A DNA stretch of 60,000 nucleotides from Antedon mediterranea (lineage: Eukaryota > Echinodermata > Crinoidea > Comatulida > Antedonidae): NCBI RefSeq assembly GCF_964355755.1, contig NC_092674.1:23402001-23462000 (forward strand), given 5' to 3'. The notes beneath the pieces were generated by a model. The model had not been told where the DNA came from. It was given only the letters and a program-made list of their open reading frames with translations, and searched no databases. The translations under genes were made by a program, and so were the position numbers. Positions 41,721 through 53,700 of the stretch are shown here, one piece after another (the first letter of the stretch is position 1; every line of letters starts with the position of its first letter).

Positions 41721-44700
41721 GTAACCGGAAAAATATATTTTTCACCAGTTTTGATTTAATATTTATTTTTTCTGTAAGGATGTAATTGTAATTAAACATA
41801 GTTTTGCCTAGTCGGGTACCACCGGAAATGTGTAAAAATTATTTCTCTCGTTCATGAATTTTTCTTCTTGAAAGGGATGTCCTCTGAATAGGTGTCCCAA
41901 AGGAGGAATTATACTGGATAGTAATGTGTGTATCCAATGAATTACCCCAATGAACCAGGGACTGACGAATTACCCTGCATTGAACCAGGGACTGGCGAAT
42001 TACCCTGCAATGAACCAGGGGCTGACGAATTACCCTGCAATGAACCAGGGACTGACGAATTACCCCACAATGAACCAGGGGTTGACGAATTACCCTGCAA
42101 TGAACCAGGGACTGACAAATTACCCTGTGCCAATGAACCAGGGGCTGACGAATTACCCTGCAATGAACCACAGCAAACAACAATGAATTGGGATCCCTGA
42201 ATTACTCAATGAACCAGGGTCTGACGAATTACCCTGCAATGAACCACAGCAAACAACTATAAATCGGGATCCCTGAATTACCCCAATGAACCAGGTCTGA
42301 CGAATTACCCTGCAATGAACCACAGTAAACCCCTAATGAATCGGGATCCGAATTACCCAATGAATTACAACAGCATAGTTGTAAGTGACATCACCATAGT
42401 TGTCAATTACATATTACAAGAATTCATAAGTTCTCGCTTGAAATGTGTGAATAAAACTTGTATCTCTTCAGAAGTGTTTGACTTTTGTTTTTAAGGTTAT
42501 AATGCAACAGTACTGGCATATGGACAAACAGGGTCTGGTAAGACGCATTCTATGGGCAGTGGATACTCGGCATCACAGGCACCTACCGATCCATCAAGAG
42601 GAGTCATACCAAGAGTTATCACAAGCCTGTTTGATGGTGTCAACCAGAATGACAGCATAGAGTACACTCTCAGAGTATCATATTTAGAAGTGAGTTGATT
42701 TAAAAGCTTAGTAAGTGGCCGAGCGGTTAAGAAAGTGGAACCGTAATATGTTGCCATAACATCGGCGAGGGTTTGAGGCTCACTCGCTCCATGGTTCTGG
42801 TGGTAGAACAAGTCTTCTCGGATAAGGACTATAAACCGTCGGTCCAGTGTACACTTCTGGCTTATGTGCAGCACTTTAAGGCGTCATCTACAAATTATTT
42901 CAGACCACAGAGACGCGTCTGAAAACTTGCAACCCATCAGACGCGTCTGTCCAATGCTGAACCTCATTAACGATCTATTATGAATATTCATGAGCTACCC
43001 AATCACGGCGAAGACGCGTCTGTGTGATTAAAACCCGTCTTCGCTGTTTAGTAGGTAAAACAATAGAAAACGCGTCTGAGTGATTAAAACCCGTCTGTAT
43101 TGCTTGTATGGTGAAACAAAATTGGTATCATTTCACAGAACCAACAAATCTGAGACTAGGCCTAGGTTATCCTAATTTGGACGGACATCGCCGATGAGAC
43201 GACATCGGGCCTGTGGACCTCAGCTCATGCAGAGAGAAAGAAAGTCTAGGCTAGCCTAGTTTCGGCAGCCTAGGCTACACTAGGCCTATAAATTATTTAA
43301 CGCTCCTACCTTGGGTTAGTGAATTATAAAAACAACGACACCTAGGCCTAGGCTAGGATATGAAAAATAAATATATATTCAATATTAAGAGAAAACATGT
43401 GAGCAGTTTAGAGCTAGAGAGAGAGAGTACTGTATTATGTTTCATGTCATGTGACACAAAATCCAGGTACACGATCTTAATTACTGTTTTATCGTCGTCA
43501 GACGGTAACGGCAGCCGCCAGAGTATCGCGTTTCATGCCATGTGACCAAAAAAACTAGGTCTGTATTTATTACGGTCTTCTGTCGGCAGTCTTTTTGAGC
43601 GACCGACTGAAAACGTTCTGATACTATATTTAGAATGAATTGTTTACGATCTTTTTTTCTCGGCATCGTTCTGGATGGACTGGACGTTCGCTATAATATG
43701 TTTATTAGTTGGCTTGTTCGTTGAGGTTCACCTGTGTTGGATCGCGTGTCTCTACGTTTACATCGTGGGAAATTTATATTTATATTGGCCGTTGAGTAGG
43801 TAAACACGCATGAAGGAAACGATTACAATTAAAAAATATTATATATTTACAACTTGGTCCTCCGCCAGTTAAATTTAACACATTAATTTCACACCTTCTT
43901 ACTTCACTAAGAACATCGTAGGGTTGTTTATTTAGGTTACGAACTCCCTACAAAGTTCAGAACGTAGCTCATTGAAAGTTGTTTATTGAGGTTACGAAGC
44001 CAAACAATGGAACCTACGAAGCCAACAATGTAGCCTACGAAGCTACTTCGTAGGTAAAGTTGCAGTATTTTCTTTCTGTACTGTAGGTCAATAGTTTGAG
44101 TAATTCCATGTTCCAAAAGTTAACTTTAACGTTTTTGCATGTGGTAAATTCACTCTTTAGCACAAGAAAAATAAAATCGCAAAAATAAAAGGTCGCGAAT
44201 AAATAGAAACGAAAATTTGCGCTTTACAGTATAGGCCTACTCTGTCGGCGGTAAAAGGGTATACCTGTACTGATTTGTTTGTCTTACTGCCGGTTGTAAA
44301 TAATAATTTAATATCACGCTCTCAATGAATTCACTTGTATGTAGCGCGTTTAACACCAGTACACAGTATAACAATGTGCAGTCAGCCGTATATAGGGGCG
44401 GGGCCATAGTCGAACATGCATATTGGCGTCTAGACGCAGCCAAATCAGACGGGTTTTGAGACGCGTTTTTGGGTAAACAATAGAAAACGCGTCTGGACGC
44501 TGATTTGTGGTCTGAAATAATTTGTAGATGACGCCTAAAGACCCTAGTACTGTCACAAACTCATCATATACACACTGGGCCCTCTGGGAGAACAGTCTTA
44601 GACTGAAGAGGCTACCAAGTATAGAAAAAATAAAAAGACTGCAAAATGCGAAAAAAATTTGAGTTACTGCTTAGTTACTATTTATTTATTATTTATTCAG

Positions 44701-47700
44701 ATTTATATAATAAAAAACATGCAGCCCGAAGGCTGAAATTGTTGATTTACAAAAATATATATATACCATGGAAACACAAATATTTAGAAAATTTATACAA
44801 AACATTACAAAATTTGAAGTCAGTTAAAAAAAATAAAATTATGTTAAAAAAAATTACAAAATTTATATACAAATGCATAGGTCTATATATGTAAATATTT
44901 ATAACATAGCCATCTTCAGCGTGATCAGTTTAGGTACTGTTTAAATTAAGGATTCTACTTAAGGTCTTAAGACGGTTAGTTCTACAAACAGGTATATTAA
45001 TAGGGGTTTATCTACCGTGGTTGATCTAAGCTCTCTAGTAATAATGTGGTAGTCGGGCAAAATAATTCTGTACAATTCCGATTTCAAGAGCCTTTCTCCA
45101 AATTTGTTAATCAACGTCTCTCGTCTGGATGCGAGAGTGGTCATATCTGTAAGCTCAAGAGCTGAATCATATGTAAGGGAAGCGGGACCCAGAATAATAC
45201 GTAAAACTCTCTTTTGCACTCTTTCAATGGTCGATATTTGGGCCTTATTGATGCTTCCATGCCACACAGGGCAGGCGTATTCTAAGATTGGGCGAATATA
45301 ACAAACATAAACGGATATCATATCATGAACTGGTACATTGGCCCTTCTAAGGATATATAACGTATACCAACCTTTTAGATGCTCTTTTTACCATGTCACT
45401 GACATTATTATCCCATTTCAAGTCATCCTGGATTATAAGTCCAAGGAGCTTCATACACGAAACAACATTAAGTGTTGTACCGCTAAGGTAATAATTAGGA
45501 GGGGGAATATTTCTTTTCAAAAAATTAACTCTCATGATGACACTTAGACTAGAGGGTTTAGGGACCATGTGATTTGTATCACACCACTCAGTAAGGTCAT
45601 CAAGACAAGATTGAAGTTTAGGGGCATTACCATGTTTAACAGTGTCACCAAGAGTGAGGTCATCAACGTACTTCCACCATCTGCAGCCTTCCATAGAGAT
45701 ATCATTGACTAATATAAGAAACAAAATTGGCCCAAGCTTTGTACCCTGTGGAATCCCACATGTGATGTTGGCATAAGGGGAAAAGGATGAACTAAGTTTA
45801 GTATTTATTTTACGATCCGTCAGAAAGCTACAGATGGTGGGAATAATAGATGTTCTCACTCCGATGTCGACTAGCTTTCTAACAATGACCGTATGGTCAA
45901 TTCGGTCGAAGGCCTTCGTAAAATCAATGGCACAAATATCCACAAAAGAATCACCTTTTTTAATATCACTAATTACAGACTGAATCATGTCCACAAGATA
46001 ATGGCTAGTAGATGAGCCTTTACGGCAACCAAATTGTTTAATATCTAAATGTTCGTGATTGTCACTAGTCACCCAATCAGTAAGGAATGACTCAAACAAC
46101 TTGGCAAAGATGGGGGTAAGTGAAACTTCCATAACTCGGGAAATACACCTTCAAGACAACAATTAAAAATATGGGCAAGTGGGGTAGCAATTTCAAAGGC
46201 GAATTCTTTTATAAGTTTAATTGGCAAGTAATCAGGGTGACTAGACTTCTTTGACTTTAGTTTATTAATCAATCGTCTGACTTGTCCAGGAAAATTTTTT
46301 GGCGGGGGTTCAAGTGAAGGCAAATATGCAGGAAGAGCATTTACATCAACTGGGGGAAGCTGTCGGCACACAGATATAAAGTGGTTATTGATATCATTTG
46401 CAAGATCTTGATTTGAGTGGCCAGGGAATTTGAACATGGTTCGATTTTTTAGATTGCACAGTTTACGTACACTGTGATGCCATGTTGCCGGATCATTATT
46501 TTTAAGGCCTCGCATTGATTTATCATAACAATTTTTTTTTGCTGAACGAATGCTTCTCTGGACAGCGTTGCGTGTTTCTCTCCATTCAGCTTTAGTACAG
46601 TTGTTATACATTCGCTGCCTTGCATCAAGTCGTCGACGAACGTTTTGAGTCATCCAAGGACGATCAGCTATTCTTTTTCTTATTTGCTTGACAGGGAAAT
46701 TGTGATTAATATGCACCTTTTAAGACATTGAAAAAACCATTTACTTTCTCATTTATACATAAGTTACAATTGAACATCCAGTTCCAGTTATACAGTAGTT
46801 GGTTATCCATTGTCCAAATGATCTTACTGACCACTCTCTGCAAGCAAACGCAATAGCAAACTTTAGTTTACAAACTTGAAGAACCTCAAAATTTGGCAAG
46901 GAAATTGGTAATGTAGAGACCAGACTTAACAAACTTATTAAAATTGTGCAATTAAGTTAAGCCATGCACCTTTCTGACAAACTACAGGTTTCGATGAGGT
47001 TTGTGAACTCTACTGTCTTTGTTATCACATGATCCTCACATGAACAAATTGGCAGACCTCAGTCATTGATTTTGCTTAAAAATCCCCCAAGATCATGCCA
47101 CAAAAATATGAAGAAAAAAAATTAAATAAAGTCAGACTTTAAATAAGAAATTTTAATAAGTTAATCACTGTAAAAAAAAAATGTTTTTACAAGGTTAAAT
47201 TCTACCAAAAACCCATTGGCTGGAATTCCAAAAAAATAATTTAAAAACAAAGACAAAGTTCATTCCATTTCATAAAATTTGTGATAAATAAATTAGTTTT
47301 TCATTTATGTACTTTAACCATCAGTCTGTACTGAGGTTTTTCAGTCTCACAGAATTCGCATCCTTAAGTTGTTGCTTTCTTTTTCAGATTCACAATGAAG
47401 ACATTCACGATCTTCTCAATCTCAGTACTAAAAAAGAAAATATCGCTATCAGAGAAAGTGTAGAAGGCGGCATTCATATAGCTGGCTTGAAAGAGATAAC
47501 GGTACAATGTGCGGATGACATGTACAAATGTCTGGAGCAAGGTTCAGTTGGACGTACAACTGCTTCTACTGCTATGAATTCAACGTCCAGTCGATCTCAC
47601 GCCATATTTACAATTCACATTGATAACAAATCTAAAGATGAAAGGTGGGTACAGTCGACTCCGCCTTTTCTCACCAGCAAAAAGTAACAATTTGTAAACC

Positions 47701-50700
47701 ATTTTTGCATAGTGTAAAAACAATTTCTGACCCCTTGTAAAATTTCACAGACAAGCTGTCGAGAGGCCTGTTTTTTTTTTCGAGATGTTCTGTTACTGTG
47801 CGCGAGTGTATTGCCCTGTTATGACTAATCATAGTAACCAAATAGCGCGCAACTATGTTTTCTCGCGGTTCGCTTTAATAATATCATATTTTATTCACTT
47901 TCCAACGTGAAACTGCGTTATACGAGCACGTCAAAAGTGAAAGGCTACGCACGTGTAAGTTACTGTAACAAAATGGTGAAAATATGCTAAATTTTAAAAT
48001 TAATTTGGATCGTCAGAATGGTCAGGAACACCTATTTTTCATTTCATTTTCTCGAAGTGTATGTATCAATGTATGATTTATTATGAAATTAAGAGAACAA
48101 AAGTTGATTAAGTCATCATTAATTGCATATTAAATGTTAAAAATTAACAATCAAACAAATAATTATGAAATTTTTTTGGGCCGAAATAACAAGCTTAACA
48201 TTAACTTTCTTCCTTAAAATGTTCATATATTAAAGTTAAAAGTATATAGGTTGACAGTACATCATTTTTTTACATTTTTAAAGATGTCATAGTAAAAAAT
48301 TATAATTCATTGCGGTATGTATTAATCTATCTGCACCAAAGTGGTTACTGCATGTAAATACACGGAGGAATATTTCTACAACTTTTAGTCGTTTGTGGAA
48401 GGCTCGGTGGTTTGGGCTCTTGTCTATGGCATTCAAGATTCATGATTGAGTCTCACCTTGGGAAACGAAACGAAATTAAATTTTTTTTTATCCGTATTGT
48501 TTGTTCAATTTTATTTCTTAGTGTATAGATTATACACATGATTTATAATGAAATGTAGATAAAAAGTAACTTATGACTTTATTATTATGTAACAAATGTG
48601 GTTTATGACATTATACGCAGAGGGATATTTGATCGGATTGTGATACCGGCTATTGTATTTGTGTTAGCAAGATCCTATCATATATTATAAATAATTAAAG
48701 ATTCTGAGAAAATCAATCAATCAATATATCTTTTAAAAATCAATTATCTCTTTATTTAAATCAATGCATATAACCTATAATTCGTCATAGTGACGAATTA
48801 AATCTAGTTGTCCTTAATATTGGTGTTCCAAAAGGAGCTTTCTATTGAAGTTTGACTATGAATAAATGAAACAAGATTAACATTTTTAGTGATGGTGGCT
48901 GGCATGCTAAGTTCCACTTGGTTGATCTGGCTGGGTCCGAGAGGGTGAAGAAGACTCATGCCGAGGGAGATCGTTTTCGTGAAGGCAAGTTTCATTATAA
49001 TTTTGTTCATATAATATAATATGATATAATACTTTAAACTGTAGTTTATATTACTCATTAAACAGTATTTACAGTAACAATTATTTGTGATATTATACAT
49101 TATATTGTTTAAAGATTTGCATGAATAAACACTATTAAAGTAAAGGTTTGCGGTACAACACGTTACATGTTTCCAAAAGATAAGTTAAGAACACTAAAAA
49201 AACATTGAAACAATTTCAACTTTACTTTACTATTTCTTTTTTGGAAACATGGTGTACAGTGGCGTAACGCAGGGGGCAAAGGCCCCTTGTTTAGCAATCT
49301 TAAGGGCCTCTCCAACGCTGGGTAGTTGCATTGAAGCCCCTTCAGCTCTTGTGCCCTGAGTTTAGCCAGTTAGTGCTCATAGTTACATACTGAAGTTGTA
49401 CTGTAAAACTTATTTTATACATTGTAAATCTTTTCTTTTTTCAGGTGTTAATATAAATAGAGGGCTGCTGGCATTAGGAAATGTGATTAGTGCTCTAGGA
49501 GATGAAAATGGGCGCAAAGGCCATGTGCCTTATCGAAATGCAAAACTTACAAGACTTCTACAAGGTAAAGACCCATTAAAGGGCCTTTCACACCTGCTCC
49601 GGCACGGTTCCGGTCCGGCGACGGCAAATCCAATCGAACGTCAATGTTTCGTTTTTACGCGGCTACGCGCATATCGATTGGTGCTTGGCCGCGTGGAGCG
49701 TCGTGAAAACGAAAGATTGGCGTTCGATTCGCCGGACCGGAACCGTGCTGGAACAGGTGTGAAAGGCCCTTTACACAAGGAATATAACGATGAATAGATA
49801 AATATGCATTTTTTCTACATAAAACAAAATATATCCAAAAGTTCCTAACCTAGAACTATGAGATAACCATCTACGATGCCTTTATAGAAAATAGTATCAC
49901 ACTTCCAATCAAACGTCATGATTAGTAAGAGCAATAATGTTGTGATGATATAACGATTTTATTGTTCTTATTGATCATGACATCATTTGATTGGATTTTA
50001 AAAAGTATTATTTTGTATCAAAGACAGCATAAATGGATATCCTATAGTTCTAGAATGAAAACTTTTAGAATTTCTTTTGTTTTATGTAAGAAAAATGTAT
50101 GATTATCCATTTATTGTTAATACCATCCTAGTGTACAGCAGCCTTAAAAGTCAAATGTTCTGATGGGGATTATGCTATACCTACCAACTGGTTAAGCTTG
50201 TAGATTTCTTTATATAGGTAGTTAACCTCACAAACAACCAGTCCATGATCAGGGAGAAGTTTCTTTACTCCTTTCGAATAGTTCATTTGCAATTTACTGT
50301 ACTGTATGTACAATGGCTTTATGTCCCCTTCCAAAGGATGAAGCTATCCTGTCTATCTTTAGGATACAAGGCATATGGCACAGACTGGTTTGGAACCCAA
50401 CCCTCTCATGCTAGTCCAATATTCATTTTGTCATAGCGTTTTCCTGTGCAAAGCTTTAGCAGTGTTACTTAATATTTATATGTTGCTTATTTCAGATTCG
50501 TTAGGTGGTAACAGTCAAACTCTTATGATTGCATGTGTTAGTCCAGCTGATTCCAACATGGAGGAGACGCTTAACACCTTACGCTACGCAGACAGAGCTC
50601 GTAGAATTACCAATAAACCTATCGTAAACCGAGACCCAAAGGAAGCGGAGATTGCCCGTCTTCGTCAACATGTCCAACAGCTTCAAGTTCAACTTGCTCA

Positions 50701-53700
50701 ATGCAATGGCGGCGCTCTACCATCTGATATAAAAAACCGAAGTGGAGGTGCTGATATGAGAATTCTTTTAGAAAGAAATAAATCTTTAGAGGTAAAAAAT
50801 AATTTTATAACATGTCTTTGCCTGGTCATTGTATTTCTACGATATTATATAGTATTAAATTGTCAACAGGATTTTTTATTTACTGTCAAAATGATGATTT
50901 AACCTGTAAATGGTAAAATTTATAAACGATTTAATTGGAATTTTAATCGAAAGTTGTAAAACTGTACATTTTAAGTGAAACAAAATGAACATACTAAATA
51001 TTAACATATATTTCGTTTAGGCATAATAAATCAACATTATTGGTATTTGATTACCTAAAAGGCAGATCCAACAAGGGGCTTAGCTGGCCCAGACACCCCT
51101 CCTTACCCCCTCCTTCAACCCCCCCCCCCCCCCTCAGATCAACACTTGATTATACTATTTTTAGGACCTCAATTACTGATATGTTATAGCATGTAAAATT
51201 GTAATTGTGTGTTTTTTAGGCTGAAAATCATAAGCTGACAAATGAACTGCAATCTGCAATTGACCAGACGACTGTCCTTTGTGAGAAAGTTATTCTGGTA
51301 ATATTCCTTTTTGTATACAGTACCAATTATTTAAATGCTCTGTGGTAATCTTTTCTGTACAGTTTACATGTCTGAATTGAATGTAGGCCATCCGACCATG
51401 ATGAACCGAGCTGGTGTTCACCCACTGGGATTGCAGTCCCCAACAGTAACTCATTTATAGCCATCATGGCTGGCGATATGTGTTATTAAAATGAATGTTG
51501 ACTGGATCTTATCAGAACACGGCTCCACACATAGCCCTCAGTGATCTGGAGACTATAATTTATCTAAATACCTGAACAGAATAAAAGCATTCTTGTGTTA
51601 AGCTTATTTCACACCGCGCCCGGATTCGGTTGAAAATGGGTTATTCAGTAAACAAATGACTTCTTGATCCATTACTCTTAATTTGTTGTCCGAATCGGGT
51701 ACAGATTCAAAGCGTACGATTCTGGTGTGAACGATGCTATGCTTTATAGTTGAGTAAAAGTATGGTTGAACCTAGAACGAATTGCAACAGAATTTCTTTT
51801 TGTTTTATCTGGTAAATATGGTCCAAATAAACATCATGTATCTAAAGTTTACCAAAATTGGACATTAGGAAGTGGGTTTAGTTAGCATAAATTCAAAAAG
51901 GCCGCCATTTGCTATTTTGAAGCCCCATATCTCCTTAACTGTTAGATTTAGACCGCCTAAGTGTATTACGAGTAGATATAAATGTGATATTAAACATTCT
52001 AATTAGCATATTTAAATTAACATATGACGTACCTATGACGCATGGTAGTAATAGTTGTGACGTCATATATTATGTTATAACTGCTTAAATGTCATTATAC
52101 TATGCGAACAATTTAGAAACTGCAGGAAACCAATTTTCTTAACCTTCTCCTTGTTGAAATGAACATCTTTTCCAAAGTTTACCGAAATCGGACGTCAGGA
52201 AGTGGGTTAATTAGCATAAATTCAAAATGGCCGCTATTTACTATACCATTTTGAAGCTCTGTATCTCCTTAACGGTTGGTTTTAGACCACCTAAGTGCGT
52301 TGCGAGTAGATATAAATGTGATATTAAACTTTCCAATTTAATAGCATATTTAAATTACCATATGACGTACCTATGAAGTCATAAGATAGTTATGACGTCA
52401 TATTATGTCCCAATAATGCTCAATTGGCATTATTCTAAGAAAAAAAATATAGAAACCGTAGGAAAAGATGTTTTAAATCTCATGAAAATAGTAGAACATT
52501 TAACTCATCCAGGTTAAGATCATGGGTATCAGAAGTTATTTTGCCACCCTTTACAACATGCACTAGAACATTCCAGTTAATTTTCTGCAACTGCATCTTT
52601 TTATAACTGCAATCTCATATATTTAAAGAAAAGAGATTCTTAAGTCTGTAATGAGTCTGGTGTTTAATAATTCAATCCCATCCTAAATATGGAGTCACAG
52701 TTTCCTATCCAAAGTACATACAATAGAAAATGTAATAGTTGGCGCCGTCAAGTACTTCCACCATACATGTAGGCACAGCAAGTCTACTTCACTGGCTTTT
52801 CTTGTCTTGTTAATTTAGGAATGAACAGTTCTTTCTTCGAATATAATTCATCCCTCTGAGTGCAGAGCGTTACAAAGATGTTGCAAATTTGCTCCTTAAG
52901 ATGTTTTCTACTACCGATTATTCCACTATTTTTTGCTCCTTCTGTCTTAAAACGCAATTGCTTTTATAATGATGGAAAAGTAATAGATTAATAAATCCTC
53001 ATCTGCATTAAAAGTTTCTATTCCATTTTTCTGACATTTTCCGTCTAGGAAGTTGAATACTGCTCTTTGTCGAAAAATACTGTAATTTGTAGTGGCAAGA
53101 TTACTTTATTACCTTTTAACAATCCCTTTTGAATTCCGTTGTGTTAAGCAGTATCTTTAACTGATGGTTCTTCATCCTTATTGGCACATTATTGAATGTC
53201 CTTGTTATATGCTCATTGAAACTTTGAAACAGCATTCGTAAGATAAACATTATATGTCATAAAAAAGTTGTTGATGCAATTTCTGGCAATGGAGTAGCAA
53301 CTTTGAAAGCAGAATAGAGATGTTGACACTATACCAATTTTGGATGGGAAACTGTGATAAACCCAGCAGTTGGGTAATTGAGATGAGTTTGTGGGATGGG
53401 TTCGAATAGCCTCATTACAATTTTTTTTCTCCTTTACCAATTTAAAGATGCAGTTGTAGGAAACAAGATAGGTGTGCGAGTACAAATTTGTTGCGGAAAT
53501 ACAGTACTGTTCTGTAGAATTACTATTTTCATGAGATGTTTGTAAATGAGAAAACTTGATGATAAATTTCAATGGTTTTTACATTTTCCCGATAGGATAT
53601 GTCATTTGAGCAGTATTGTGACATTTTATGACATCACATTTACCATTATGATGTCATAGGTATGTCATATGATAATTTAAATGCTAATTGAAACTTTTAA

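Noticed and set aside
41839-42200. Several overlapping frames of 73-114 codons encoding regular peptide repeats
   Set aside because: They are by-products of a 30-bp minisatellite within KIF4 intron 1, present on both strands and in several frames.
42703-42790. A functional tRNA-Ser/Leu gene
   Set aside because: A- and B-box-like sequences are present but the B box is degenerate, no cloverleaf with paired acceptor stem forms, and it continues into SINE body sequence.
44540-44665. Plus-strand peptide ending [13 protein letters not shown], resembling a LINE C-terminus
   Set aside because: The stretch is better explained as SINE body continuing from 42876; the similarity is short.
49396-49797. 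Plus-strand protein extending past KIF4 exon 5
   Set aside because: Only 49445-49564 is kinesin; the rest is intron and a GC-rich MITE read through by chance.
51112-51135. Poly-C tract in KIF4 intron 6 as a regulatory G-quadruplex
   Set aside because: A single homopolymer run without the four-tract pattern; it could also be a length error in sequencing.
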